Shown: positions 43,972 to 53,113, numbered from the stretch's first letter. The stretch is 64,000 bases of DNA from Frondihabitans sp. Leaf304 (GCF_001423105.1 NZ_LMNV01000002.1:1962895-2026894), one strand, 5' to 3'. Translations and numbers: made by a program. The notes: generated by a model from the sequence alone, not told the origin.

Positions 43972-46134
43972 GTGACTTCACGCCTTACTGCACCGCCGCA
44001 TAAGCACCATGCCGAGATCGACGGGATCCGCGGCCTAGCGGTCTCCTTCGTCGTCCTCTTCCACCTCGGCGCCGGAGTGCGGGGCGGAGCAGTCGGCGTC
44101 GACGTCTTCTTCACCATCTCGGGCTTCGTCATCACCGCCGCGTTGCTCCGCGAGGTCGCGAGCACCGGCCGCGTCTCTCTTCCAGGGTTCGCTGCGCGCA
44201 GGATCCGCCGCCTCCTCCCCGCCGCCGCAGTCGTGACGGCTGCCACCCTCGTCGCGACCGGCACCCTGTGGTTTCAGCCGAGGTTCTTCCAGACCATCCT
44301 CGACGCTTTCGCCGCTGCCACCCTCGTCGAGAACTGGCACCTCATCGGTGCAGGCGCCTCGTACCTCCACGATCCGACACCGTCACCGCTGCAGCACCTC
44401 TGGTCGCTCGCCGTCGAGGAGCAGTTCTACCTCGCCTGGCCCCTCGTGGTGGTTCTTGCGGTGGTTGTCGGGCGCTCACGCAGGAGGATCCTGCTCCTCG
44501 TCGCGGGTGTCGCCATCCTCACGACGGCCGTCTCGATCGTCGTCGCGGCGTCGCTGACCGTGAGCTCGCCCAATGCGAGCTACTTCAACACGACGACCCG
44601 GCTGTGGGAGATCGCGCTTGGGTGCCTCTGCTGCGTCGCCTCGAACCGCCTCCGCCACCTCCCGGCCACGATCCGCACCTGGGCCTCGTCGGCGGGGGTC
44701 GTCCTCCTCGTCGTGACTCCGCTCGTCGTGCCGAGCGACTCCCTGCCCTGGCCCGGTGCCGCGCCCGCCGTGGTGGGCACCGCTCTCGTTCTCCTCTGCG
44801 GCCTTGGCGGCTCGGCCCTGCCGTCACGTGCTCTGCAATTTGCTCCCCTCCGCTGGCTGGGCTTGCGCTCGTATTCCCTCTATCTGTGGCACTTCCCCCT
44901 GATCGTTGTCGCAACGAGTGCGATCGACATGACCCCGGCTCTCGCACTGGCGATCGCGGCCGCGACCCTCTTCCTGTCAGCCCTGACCTACCGGTACATC
45001 GAGGTCCCTTTCCAACGGCCGCGACGGGCCCTCTCGCCTGACCGCACACGGAAACGGAAACGGACACGGACACGACTGTCACCCCGGGCGACGGCGATCG
45101 CCGCCGTGGCCGCTTCGACATCCGCGGTGCTCATCGTCGGGTGTTTCGCGGTGGCTCAGGTACGCGGCCCAGGAAAGCTGGGCGATCCCGCGTTCGCCGC
45201 TTCGACCTTGGGCCTCATCGACCCCGCCCCGCCTCCGAGCACCCCACCCACCCTCGACGAGCTGCGCCGACAGCTCTCGAAAGCCTCCGCCGCCCGCTCC
45301 TGGCCCGCCGAGATTCGATCCCAACTCGATTCCGCCTTCACGAGCCGCCTTCCCCCGGCAATGGACAACGATTCAGGATGCCGTCATAACCCGGTCGAAT
45401 CGACGCAGATCCCCCGAACCTGCAGCTGGGGCGACCCCAAGGCATCTCGGCGCGCTGTCGTGATCGGGGATTCCTCGGCTGCCGCCTGGACTCCCGCCGT
45501 AGCCGGGGCGCTCGTTCCCCTGGGCTGGCGAGTCGACGCCCTCTCCTTCTCCGGCTGCTCGTTCGTCTCCGTGTCGGCCACTCCAACCGGCCAGCCCTGG
45601 TTCGCCAAAGCCTGCCGAGCAAGCCGCGACATCATGTTCCGCCTCGCTCGGCAGCTCTCCGCCGACCTCGTGCTCCTCAGCGACAGCACCAACCTCCTCC
45701 CCTTCCTCGAGAGTGGAGCCCAGCGCGATGCCGCCGAGCGCGAGTGGCGCGACGGAACCACCGAGACGCTTCGGGCTCTCGACGCCCCCGATCGCGCTCT
45801 CGTCCTATTGCCCGCGCCACCCAAAGGCCCCTCGCCGGCGATCTGCACGACACGGCTCTCCGCTCCCTCCGCGTGCCTCGCAAGCCCGCCGTCCAACTAC
45901 CACCTGAAGCGAGACGCCGAATCGAAGGCTGCCGCCGCCGCCCGAAAGACTGGCGTCGACGCGCACTACATCGACACACTGCCCTGGTTCTGTACGGGCA
46001 CGCGATGCCCTCTCTTCGCCGGAACCAACCTCATCCGCGCCGACGCTTCCCATCTCAGCGAGCGCATGTCACGTGCGCTCAGCGACATCCTGCGAGAGGC
46101 ACTCGATCGGCTAGACGTAGTGCCTCGGAGGTGA
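43972..46134 (+). CDS. OafA/YrhL-type acyltransferase with C-terminal SGNH domain (second)
   Basis: The 720-residue protein has the same two-domain plan as the acyltransferase at 36104. Membrane half: HHAEIDGIRGLAVSFVVLFHLGAG, GVDVFFTISGFVITAALL, HLWSLAVEEQFYLAWPLVVV and RWLGLRSYSLYLWHFPLIVV. SGNH half: VVIGDSSAAAWTPAVAGAL (Ser) and LIRADASHLSERMSRAL (Asp and His). The linker contains a short Lys/Arg/Thr repeat (RKRKRTRTR). The two genes have clearly different loops, so they are old paralogues, not a recent duplication, and may modify two different positions of the polysaccharide. Confidence 0.9.
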   Translation: MTSRLTAPPHKHHAEIDGIRGLAVSFVVLFHLGAGVRGGAVGVDVFFTISGFVITAALLREVASTGRVSLPGFAARRIRRLLPAAAVVTAATLVATGTLWFQPRFFQTILDAFAAATLVENWHLIGAGASYLHDPTPSPLQHLWSLAVEEQFYLAWPLVVVLAVVVGRSRRRILLLVAGVAILTTAVSIVVAASLTVSSPNASYFNTTTRLWEIALGCLCCVASNRLRHLPATIRTWASSAGVVLLVVTPLVVPSDSLPWPGAAPAVVGTALVLLCGLGGSALPSRALQFAPLRWLGLRSYSLYLWHFPLIVVATSAIDMTPALALAIAAATLFLSALTYRYIEVPFQRPRRALSPDRTRKRKRTRTRLSPRATAIAAVAASTSAVLIVGCFAVAQVRGPGKLGDPAFAASTLGLIDPAPPPSTPPTLDELRRQLSKASAARSWPAEIRSQLDSAFTSRLPPAMDNDSGCRHNPVESTQIPRTCSWGDPKASRRAVVIGDSSAAAWTPAVAGALVPLGWRVDALSFSGCSFVSVSATPTGQPWFAKACRASRDIMFRLARQLSADLVLLSDSTNLLPFLESGAQRDAAEREWRDGTTETLRALDAPDRALVLLPAPPKGPSPAICTTRLSAPSACLASPPSNYHLKRDAESKAAAAARKTGVDAHYIDTLPWFCTGTRCPLFAGTNLIRADASHLSERMSRALSDILREALDRLDVVPRR

Positions 46135-46195
46135 CTCCGACAATCCGAACTCCCCCGTCAGCTGTCCACCCCGCCTTCACCACGAAAGCACCGGT

Positions 46196-46798
46196 ATGCA
46201 AGCGCCCTTCCAATTACTCTTCGTCTGCACGGGCAACATCTGCCGGTCGCCCTACGCCGAGCTCCTGCTCCGCGAGCGCCTGGGCAGCCCGCCCTTCGTC
46301 GCCGTTGCAAGCCTCGGCACCAGCGCGGCCGAGGGCGCGCCGATACCCGAGCCAATGGTCGCTCTGGCAACGGCGCGCGGGCTGACACCCGGTCACCACC
46401 GAGGCACCCAGGCCACCGCGGGCGCACTCCTCGGGGCCGACCTGATCATCGCGCTCGACCGCCACAACCGCGGCCGGGTCGTCTCGATGGCTCCACGGAC
46501 GAACCGCTACACCGTGACGCTACGCGAGTTCGGCCGTCTCGCGCAGGCCGTCACCGACGACGACGTCCGAGATCTCGACGTGCGATCGGGCAACGATCAA
46601 GCAGAGCGGCTCCGCGGGGTGACCCGCACGGTCCTCGCTCTGCGAGGCTCCGTCCCGCCGCCGCCCACACCCGAGTTCGACGACGTCGTCGACCCGTTCG
46701 GGCTCTCCGACGCGGTCTATCGCCAAGCGGTCGCCGAGATCGAGCCAGCTGTCGAGACGCTCGCCAGCCTCCTGCGCCGCGCGGTCGCAGCCCCTTGA
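46196..46798 (+). CDS. low-molecular-weight protein tyrosine phosphatase (Wzb-like)
   Basis: The 200-residue cytosolic enzyme has the C(X)5R loop VCTGNICRSPYAELLL, with Cys11 as nucleophile and Arg17. The general-acid Asp is probably Asp166 in VVDPFG. In exopolysaccharide loci, such phosphatases remove phosphate from the BY-kinase tail, here the Tyr cluster encoded 6 kb upstream. The insert of about 30 residues before the DP loop makes it longer than the usual 150-160 aa. It ends the plus-strand block, convergent with the methyltransferase gene. Confidence 0.92.
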   Translation: MQAPFQLLFVCTGNICRSPYAELLLRERLGSPPFVAVASLGTSAAEGAPIPEPMVALATARGLTPGHHRGTQATAGALLGADLIIALDRHNRGRVVSMAPRTNRYTVTLREFGRLAQAVTDDDVRDLDVRSGNDQAERLRGVTRTVLALRGSVPPPPTPEFDDVVDPFGLSDAVYRQAVAEIEPAVETLASLLRRAVAAP

Positions 46799-46810
46799 GC
46801 TCGTGGCGGC

Positions 46811-47470
46811 TCAGCCTGCCGCGGGTCGCGGAAAGCTCACGTGCTGCAGCACCCAGGCGTGCATGACGACTGCAGCGGCGGCAGAAGCGTTGATGCTTCG
46901 CGTCGACCCGAACTGCACGATCTCGAGGATCGCGTCGGCCGCCGCGATCGCCTCGGGTGAGAGCCCGGGGCCCTCCTGCCCGAAGAGCAGAACGCACGTC
47001 TCGGGCAGATCGAACGTCTCGATGGGAACGGAGCCTTCGACGTTGTCTATCGCGAGCACCGGGATCCTGCGCTCTTTTGCCCAGGCGATGAATGTCTCGA
47101 CGTCGGGGTGGTTGATGACGTGCTGGTAGCGGTCGGTCACCATGGCACCGCGCTTGTTCCAGCGACGCCGACCGATGATGTGGACCGTGTCGGCACCGAA
47201 CGCGTTGGCGCTGCGCACGATCGAGCCGATGTTCATGTCGTGCTGCCAGTTCTCGATGGCGACATGAAAGGGGTGCCGGTGCTCGTCGAGGTCGGCGACG
47301 ATCGCCTCCATCGACCAGTAGCGGTATCGGTCGATGACGTTCCGGGTGTCACCGCCCCGGAGGAGGTCGGGGTCGTAGTGCTCGTCCCCCGGCCAGTCCG
47401 CTTCGCCGCCCGGCCACGGCCCGATGCCGTGGGTGGTCTGCTCGGGGCTCGTTGCGGGTTCGTCGGTCAC
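46811..47470 (-). CDS. SpoU/TrmH family RNA 2'-O-methyltransferase
   Basis: The 219-residue protein has the SPOUT knot: HVAIENWQHDMNIGSIVRSANAFGADTVHIIG (motif 1, with Asn and Arg), CVLLFGQEGPGLSPEAI (motif 2) and IVQFGSTRSINASAAAAVVMHAW (motif 3, SAM-binding knot). It methylates a ribose in tRNA or rRNA using SAM. The target is not readable from sequence. I start at the GTG at 47470, which removes ten unsupported residues. The N-terminal 60 residues (HYDPDLLRGGDTRNVIDRYRYW) are an accessory part. It is divergent from the HAD gene. Confidence 0.88.
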   Translation of the reverse strand: MTDEPATSPEQTTHGIGPWPGGEADWPGDEHYDPDLLRGGDTRNVIDRYRYWSMEAIVADLDEHRHPFHVAIENWQHDMNIGSIVRSANAFGADTVHIIGRRRWNKRGAMVTDRYQHVINHPDVETFIAWAKERRIPVLAIDNVEGSVPIETFDLPETCVLLFGQEGPGLSPEAIAAADAILEIVQFGSTRSINASAAAAVVMHAWVLQHVSFPRPAAG

Positions 47471-47522
47471 GGAGTCCAGTCTTCCAGGCCGTCCGCCCAC
47501 GGCAGGCCGCTACTGTGAGCGC

Positions 47523-48341
47523 ATGGTGACTCGTGACGAAGTGGAATGCTGGCTGACCGACATGGACGGCGTGCTCGTCCACGAGAATCAGGCCCTTCCG
47601 GGTGCCTCTGAGCTGATCCAGCAGTGGCAGAACGAGGGAACGCCCTATCTCGTCTTGACGAACAACTCGATCTTCACGCCGCGCGATCTGTCCGCCCGAC
47701 TCCGCGCCTCCGGTCTCGAGGTGCCCGAAGATCGGATCTGGACCAGCGCCCTGGCCACCGCCGACTTCTGCCGCTCGCAGATGCCGGGGGGCTCCGCGTT
47801 CGTCATCGGCGAGGCCGGCATGACGACGGCCCTGCACGAGGCGGGGTTCATCATGACCGAGACGGCACCCGACTACGTCGTCGTGGGCGAGACGCGCAAC
47901 TACTCGTTCGAGGCGATCACGAAGGCGGCCCGGCTGATCATGGGCGGGGCCCGCTTCATCGTGACGAACCCCGATGCAACCGGCCCCAGCGCCGAGGGGA
48001 TCCTGCCCGCCACGGGAGCCATCGCCGCCATGATCACCAAGGTCACCGGCAAAGAGCCCTACATCGTCGGCAAGCCGAACCCGATGATGTTCCGTTCGGC
48101 GATGAACCGGATCGGCGCCCACTCCGAGAACACCGCCATGATCGGCGACCGCATGGACACCGACATCATCGCCGGTATCGAAGCGGGTCTCCACACGATT
48201 CTCGTGCTCACGGGCATCAGCGACCGCGCCGAGATCGACCGCTACCCGTTCCGCCCCACCGAGGTGCTGAACGGCGTGCACGAGCTCGTGCGCTCGGAGC
48301 CGGTCGCCTACGATCTCGGCGATGCCGACGGCAACCTGTAG
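47523..48341 (+). CDS. HAD superfamily hydrolase, NagD-like (class IIA)
   Basis: The 272-residue protein has the four HAD motifs: CWLTDMDGVLVHE (nucleophile Asp13 and Asp15), YLVLTNNS (motif II, Thr/Asn), GKPNPMMF (Lys of motif III) and MIGDRMDTDIIAG (motif IV acidic pair). The C2-type cap domain between motifs II and III includes YVVVGETRNYSFEAITKAARLIMGGARFIVTNPD, as in NagD and 4-nitrophenylphosphatases. It removes phosphate from a small metabolite, with a broad range in this family. The ATG at 47523 follows a GTGAGCGC stretch. The frame is open upstream through the methyltransferase start, which I reject. Confidence 0.9.
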   Translation: MVTRDEVECWLTDMDGVLVHENQALPGASELIQQWQNEGTPYLVLTNNSIFTPRDLSARLRASGLEVPEDRIWTSALATADFCRSQMPGGSAFVIGEAGMTTALHEAGFIMTETAPDYVVVGETRNYSFEAITKAARLIMGGARFIVTNPDATGPSAEGILPATGAIAAMITKVTGKEPYIVGKPNPMMFRSAMNRIGAHSENTAMIGDRMDTDIIAGIEAGLHTILVLTGISDRAEIDRYPFRPTEVLNGVHELVRSEPVAYDLGDADGNL

Positions 48342-48348
48342 TCGGGCT

Positions 48349-50442
48349 CTACGGCACCAGGCTGCTCGACAGTTGGTCGCCGCCCGTGCGATTCACGAAG
48401 CAGTAGAACGTCCGCGAACCCGCTGCCCATTCCTCGGCGGTCGACGGGAAGCTGTCTGACACCTGCACGTCGGTGTAGGCCTGCGCGGCGCTGAGATTGA
48501 TGGCCTTGTCGGACTGGCACTGCGGCGAGACCTGCGCCTCGAGAGCCGCAGCACCCGGGTAGGTCGACCCGGCGGCCCCGTCGAGCGTTCCGACGTAGAC
48601 GAGCTGGGCGACGTGTGGAGTGCCGCAATCGACGACCGTGTAGCTCGACTGCCAGGCGTCGGTGAACGCCGACAGGCACTCACCACCACCGAGTTCGGTG
48701 TAGGGATGCACGCCGGGCCCCGCGAGACCCGAGGCCGCGGTCGCCTTCGGAGTGGGCGTGCTGCTCGCCTTCGGTGTGGCCTTCGACGTGCTGGTCGCGG
48801 TCGCCTTTGGAGTGGCCGTGGCGACCGGCGCCGCCGTCGAGTCGGACTCTCCGGCCAGAACCCGCCCGAAGAAGAAGAGCGCTGCGAGCACGACGACGAA
48901 GGCGACGGCGATTCCGACGAAGAGCAGGATCCGGCGGCGGCCGGCATCCGATCCCCCGCCCCCCTGCGCGCGCGGGCGGACCGCGGCCGGCGTCGCCGTC
49001 GATGCGGTCGGCGCTGCGGGCGCGGCCGAAGCCCAGGCAGCAGGCGCCTTCGAAACGTCGATCGGAGTGATGGTCCGCGAGCTGACTCCTCCGAGCGGCA
49101 GCGGACGCTCCGTCGGCGTCACCGGCACCACGCGCGTCGGCGCATCGGCCGAGACGGTCGTCACCGGTGTGACAGGCACGACGGGCGTCGCAGGCACCAC
49201 GGGCGTCACAGGCACCACGGGCGGAACGAAGACGACGGTCGGCGCATCACTCGGAGCCGGGCCGGGTCGGGCGAAATCGGCGTCGGTTTCTGCCGGCACG
49301 GCCGACATCGCCTGCGTGACAGGAAGCTCAGGATCCACAGGCTCGTCCGCCCAGGCACCGTCCGGTCCACCCGGCGGCAGATCGTCTGCCGCGGGGTCGG
49401 CGACCTCGGGGCGGGCGTCCTCCCCGAACAGCGCGGCCACGGCGTCGACGTCGTCGGCCGGGTCGAGGGGCTCGGCGCCGGGCTGTTCGACAGAGGGCCG
49501 AACCGAGTCCGGCAGCTCGTCTTGGTCCGGCACAGCTGCAGCCGCGGAGGCAGTCGGGGTCGCCGCCGGCTCGAGGTCGTCGAGCGACCACACGACCGGC
49601 GCGGCGACCGTCGGCGTCTCGTCCCTCGTCACTGCATCAGGCACCGACGTCACGGGCTCAGGCGCCGAGGGCTGAGGCGCGACGGGCTCGGCCCGGACCG
49701 GCTCAGGCATGCCAGGCTCATGTACGACGGGCACGGGCGAAAGAGGCTCAGGCTCACGCGAGGCCGGTTCGACGGGCGGCAGATCCGTCCAATCGAAGCG
49801 GGAGGGCTCGCTCGACGTCGCCGCATCGGCCGGGGGCACCGAGATGAGCTCGGTGAACGAGGCAGCACGAGCGGGCGGGGGTTCGGGACTCGCGGGAGCG
49901 GGATCCTGCGGGGGAACGACGTGGACGGGAGCGGTCGGGGTCGCCCCGAAGACCGCGCCGAAGTCGGAGGTGGGCGTCTCACCGCGGCCGTCGTGCGCCG
50001 GCAGTGCCGACGTGTCGAGGGGTTCGGCGACGGTCGGGGTCGAGAGACTCCAGGGTTCGGGGGCGTCGGCGGATCGGTCTTCGTCGAGCGCGTCATCGCG
50101 CTGGCCGCGCAGGGCCGAGAGATCGAGCGACATCGGGTGGGGCGACTCGGGAGACGCCGGTGTGGCGGCCGCGGGAGGGACAGGCAGGGGCGTGGCCGGT
50201 GCTGCGGGAGGCTCGACCGGGGTCACGGGCGGTTCGACCCGAGCGGAATGACGCGGCGGACGCGGCTCGCCGAAGAAGGCCTCGGCGCTCGGCAGCCGAC
50301 GCGGAACGATCGGAACGGTTTGCGAGGCGTCGGGCTCGGTAGGGGTGGCGGGAGCAGCGGATTCGCGTGCTGCCGGGGGCGGCGTCGCGGATCCTGCGCT
50401 CTCCGCCTCGGGATCGTCGCCCGGGCGACGCTCGTCGCTCAC
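48349..50442 (-). CDS. septum-formation family protein with long disordered cytosolic part
   Basis: The 697-residue protein has a Pro/Ala/Glu/Val-rich, probably disordered region over the first 500 residues (including a VTPVVPATPVVPVTPV-type repeat near 430-450). One membrane helix follows at about 503-525 (ILLFVGIAVAFVVVLAALFFFG), then a Thr/Lys/Ala-rich linker and an extracellular domain from about 575. That domain has Cys residues (GGGECLSAFTDAWQSSYTVVDCGTPHVAQ, QCQSDKA, FYCFVNRTGG) and matches the septum-formation Pfam domain of actinobacteria. I start at the GTG overlapping the pyrE stop (GTGA). A role in cell division is inferred from the family name. Confidence 0.8.
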   Translation of the reverse strand: MSDERRPGDDPEAESAGSATPPPAARESAAPATPTEPDASQTVPIVPRRLPSAEAFFGEPRPPRHSARVEPPVTPVEPPAAPATPLPVPPAAATPASPESPHPMSLDLSALRGQRDDALDEDRSADAPEPWSLSTPTVAEPLDTSALPAHDGRGETPTSDFGAVFGATPTAPVHVVPPQDPAPASPEPPPARAASFTELISVPPADAATSSEPSRFDWTDLPPVEPASREPEPLSPVPVVHEPGMPEPVRAEPVAPQPSAPEPVTSVPDAVTRDETPTVAAPVVWSLDDLEPAATPTASAAAAVPDQDELPDSVRPSVEQPGAEPLDPADDVDAVAALFGEDARPEVADPAADDLPPGGPDGAWADEPVDPELPVTQAMSAVPAETDADFARPGPAPSDAPTVVFVPPVVPVTPVVPATPVVPVTPVTTVSADAPTRVVPVTPTERPLPLGGVSSRTITPIDVSKAPAAWASAAPAAPTASTATPAAVRPRAQGGGGSDAGRRRILLFVGIAVAFVVVLAALFFFGRVLAGESDSTAAPVATATPKATATSTSKATPKASSTPTPKATAASGLAGPGVHPYTELGGGECLSAFTDAWQSSYTVVDCGTPHVAQLVYVGTLDGAAGSTYPGAAALEAQVSPQCQSDKAINLSAAQAYTDVQVSDSFPSTAEEWAAGSRTFYCFVNRTGGDQLSSSLVP

Positions 50443-50990
50443 GGCTCCAACCCGAGGTCGTCCAGACTGATCGCCGCGAAGTACGGGTAGCCGGCCGCCT
50501 CGATCACCTCTCGGGCACCGGTGGATCGGTCGACGACGACCGCGACCCCGACGACGACCGCGCCGACCTTCTCGAGCGCCTCGATCGCCTTCAACGGCGA
50601 ACCGCCGGTCGTCGAGGTGTCTTCGAGCACGATCACGCGCTTGCCGTCGAGCTCGGGACCTTCGACCTGGCGACCGCGACCGTGGTCTTTGGGCTCTTTG
50701 CGTACGACGAAGGCGTCGTAGTCTTTGCCGGCGGCGGCGCCCTGGTGCAGAACCGCGGTAGCGATGGGGTCGGCGCCCATGGTGAGACCGCCCACGGCGA
50801 AGACGTCGGGCACCTCGTCGATGAGGTCGACCATCACCTGGCCGATCAACGGGGCCACCCGGTGATCGAGGCTGACCTTGCGCAGATCGACGTAGTACGA
50901 CGCCTTCTTGCCGCTGGTCAGCGTGAAGTCTCCGTGGAAAACGGCGAGTTCGCTGATGTAGTCGATGAGCTTCTGGCGTACGTCGGTCAC
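50439..50990 (-). CDS. pyrE: orotate phosphoribosyltransferase
   Basis: PyrE transfers phosphoribose from PRPP to orotate in pyrimidine synthesis. The 183-residue form starts VTDVRQKLIDYISELAVFHGDFTLTSGKKASYYVDLRKVSLD. Key motifs are FTLTSGKKASYYVDLR (substrate loop), GGLTMGADPIATAV, the flexible loop Lys region VVRKEPKDHGRGRQVEG and the PRPP loop VIVLEDTSTTGGSPLKA. The GTG at 50990 is the best start; GTG 50996 is two codons earlier. It is translationally coupled to the septum-formation gene. A much longer frame continues upstream but is antisense to xth. Confidence 0.93.
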   Translation of the reverse strand: MTDVRQKLIDYISELAVFHGDFTLTSGKKASYYVDLRKVSLDHRVAPLIGQVMVDLIDEVPDVFAVGGLTMGADPIATAVLHQGAAAGKDYDAFVVRKEPKDHGRGRQVEGPELDGKRVIVLEDTSTTGGSPLKAIEALEKVGAVVVGVAVVVDRSTGAREVIEAAGYPYFAAISLDDLGLEP

Positions 50991-51083
50991 GCCCACATGG
51001 TACCCGGCCCCTCTCCACAGCCTCACGCCCCGTTCGCGGGGCGGCTGGACACCGGTGTCGCCGGCTCTTAGTAGCGTGGGGGC

Positions 51084-51923
51084 ATGCGAGTCGCCACCTG
51101 GAACGTCAACTCCATTCGAGCCCGTGCGGGCCGCGTCGTCGATTGGCTCGTGCGCGAAGACGTCGACGTGCTCGGCATGCAAGAGCTGAAGTGCAAACCG
51201 GAGCAGTTTCCGTACGACGTCTTCCAGGAGGCCGGGTACGACGTCGAGCTGCACGGCCTCTCGCAGTGGAACGGCGTCGGCTTCGCCAGCCGCCTCCCGA
51301 TGGACGACGTCGAGATCACCTTCCCGTCGCAGCCCGGCTTCGCCAAGGGCGTCGAGTCGTCCGAGGCGCCCAAAGAGGCCCGAGCGATCGGCGTCACCGT
51401 CGACGGCGTCCGGCTCTGGAGCCTGTACGTGCCGAACGGTCGCGAACTCGACGATCCGCATTACGTCTACAAGCTCGACTGGCTGGCGAAGCTCCGCGAC
51501 GAGACCGAGGGCTGGATCAAGGCCAACCCCGAGCAGCCGCTCGCGCTGATGGGCGACTGGAATGTGGCGCCGCTCGACACCGACGTGTGGGATCCCGCGG
51601 TCTTCGAAGGCCACACCCACACCAGCCCGGCCGAACGCGACGCATTCGCCGCCTTCCAGACGAAGGGGCTGCTGACCGACGTCGTGCGGCCGCGCTTGCC
51701 CGAGGGCTACACCTACTGGGATTACAAGCAGCTTCGTTTTCCGCGCAACGAGGGCATGCGGATCGACTTCATCCTCGGCTCCAAGCCGTTCGCCGACCTC
51801 GTCACGAGCGCGCGGATCGACCGCAACGAGCGCAAGGGTGATGCGCCGAGCGACCACGTGCCCGTCGTCGTCGACCTCGATGTCGACCCGGGTGACGACG
51901 ACGATCGGCCCATGATCTTCTGA
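51084..51923 (+). CDS. xth: exodeoxyribonuclease III family (AP endonuclease)
   Basis: The 279-residue DNA-repair enzyme has the metal- and phosphate-binding motifs of the ExoIII/APE family: ATWNVNSIRAR (Asn), LGMQELKCKPEQFP (Glu), SLYVPNGREL (Tyr), LALMGDWNVAPLDTDVWDP (Asp, Asn), MRIDFILGS (Asp) and SDHVPVVVDL (catalytic Asp-His pair). It cuts at abasic sites and degrades 3' ends. The length is standard. It is divergent from pyrE with 93 bases between starts. The 263-base region after it contains only a long hairpin. Confidence 0.95.
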   Translation: MRVATWNVNSIRARAGRVVDWLVREDVDVLGMQELKCKPEQFPYDVFQEAGYDVELHGLSQWNGVGFASRLPMDDVEITFPSQPGFAKGVESSEAPKEARAIGVTVDGVRLWSLYVPNGRELDDPHYVYKLDWLAKLRDETEGWIKANPEQPLALMGDWNVAPLDTDVWDPAVFEGHTHTSPAERDAFAAFQTKGLLTDVVRPRLPEGYTYWDYKQLRFPRNEGMRIDFILGSKPFADLVTSARIDRNERKGDAPSDHVPVVVDLDVDPGDDDDRPMIF

Positions 51924-51938
51924 ATTGTTCCGGGGGCT

Positions 51939-52021
51939 ATGAATTCGACGGAGATGTCTGCAGAGCCCAAGACGATCACGGTGTGGGCGTTTGCACACGG
52001 GAGTAACTCCGGCGAATTCAT
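51939..52021. repeat. long intergenic hairpin with GAATTC arms
   Basis: ATGAATTCGACGGAG (51939-51953) pairs with CTCCGGCGAATTCAT (52007-52021) with one mismatch, and an inner pair GTGTG/CACAC brings the loop together. The AT-rich core (GAATTCG) resembles the AATTTGA-family hairpins but is not identical. It lies between the convergent xth and AEC-transporter genes. The rest of the gap (to 52186) shows nothing else. Confidence 0.7.
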
Positions 52022-52186
52022 GATCTGGGTGGCCAGGATTGTCACACCGACGTGTGCCACGGCGAGCGCGATTCGGCGCTGTGCGGCGGCTACGAGGGTA
52101 GGCAACTGGCAGACGTTCTGCGGACTGGGAGACGCGCCGCGGCGGAGCGGCTAGTCCGCACCACGTCTGCGAGGGAGCGGGCGCCC

Positions 52187-53113
52187 CTACTTCAAGAGAG
52201 CCGCGACGACGACCAGCACGGGCACCGCGGCAATCGTCGTGATCAATACCGTGTCCCGCGCCACGACCACCCCCGTCTGATACCGCTGCGCGTAGTTGAA
52301 CGCGTTCTGCGCACTCGGCAGCCCGGCGAGCACCACCGTCACGAAGAGCTCGTCGTGCCCGAAGTCGAACACGAAAGCGCCGAGGATCCACGCCACAACG
52401 GGCATCACCACGACCTTGAGTGCGCTCTCGACCAGCACGTCCACCCGCGCACTCCCCGCCTGCAGCGGCTTCTGCCCGTGCAGCGACATGCCGAACGAGA
52501 TCAGCACGACAGGCACGGCGGCGGCACCGACCAACGCGAATGGTTCGAGCACGTCGGTGGGAATGCGGATGTCGAACACCGAGACGAGCACGCCGAGGAG
52601 AGAGGCGATGAGGAGGGGATTGCGGAACGGGCGCGTCACGGTGGCCAAGCGGCTGCTGCCGGATCCTCGGTTCGTCGACACGTCCATAATCGTCAGCACT
52701 ACCGGAGTCAGAATGAGCAGCTGAAAAAGGAGGACCGGCGCCACATAGGTCGCACTGCCCAAGACGTAGACAGCGACGGGGATGCCGATGTTGTTGGCGT
52801 TGACGTAGGCCCCCGCCATCGTGCCCATTGTGGTCTCGGGCACCGAGCGACGAAGCACGAGCCGCAGCACCACTACCGAGATCGCCGCCGCGGTGAGTGC
52901 CGCGAGGGTCGACACGATCAAGATGGGCGAGAACAGCACGTGCACGTCGGCCTTCGAGATGGTCGTGAAGAGCAGGCACGGGGTGAGCACGAAGAAGACG
53001 AGTTGGCTGAGCACGCGGTGCCCCTGCGGTCCGAGCAGATCGATGCGCCCGACGACGTACCCGATCAGAATGACCGCGCCGATGATTGCGAACCCGATCA
53101 GAACTCCAGCCAT
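52187..53113 (-). CDS. AEC family transporter (auxin efflux carrier type)
   Basis: The 308-residue protein has ten membrane helices in two five-helix halves. GAYVNANNIGIPVAVYVLG in the middle of the first half is the family's Asn/Pro crossover motif, and VVLAGLPSAQNAFNYAQRYQTGVVVARDTVLITT near the end matches the second. AEC proteins export or import organic anions such as malate; the substrate here is unknown. The ATG at 53113 has no strong ribosome binding site. It is divergent from the hydrolase gene, with 38 bases between starts. Confidence 0.88.
   Translation of the reverse strand: MAGVLIGFAIIGAVILIGYVVGRIDLLGPQGHRVLSQLVFFVLTPCLLFTTISKADVHVLFSPILIVSTLAALTAAAISVVVLRLVLRRSVPETTMGTMAGAYVNANNIGIPVAVYVLGSATYVAPVLLFQLLILTPVVLTIMDVSTNRGSGSSRLATVTRPFRNPLLIASLLGVLVSVFDIRIPTDVLEPFALVGAAAVPVVLISFGMSLHGQKPLQAGSARVDVLVESALKVVVMPVVAWILGAFVFDFGHDELFVTVVLAGLPSAQNAFNYAQRYQTGVVVARDTVLITTIAAVPVLVVVAALLK

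Noticed and set aside
51939..52154. Short 71-codon frame on the plus strand after xth
   Set aside because: It runs through the hairpin, has no ribosome binding site, and its Cys/Ala/Arg composition is that of non-coding sequence.
50991..52979. Upstream extension of the pyrE frame by more than 600 codons
   Set aside because: The extension is antisense to xth and the AEC transporter; pyrE similarity begins only at the GTG near 50990.
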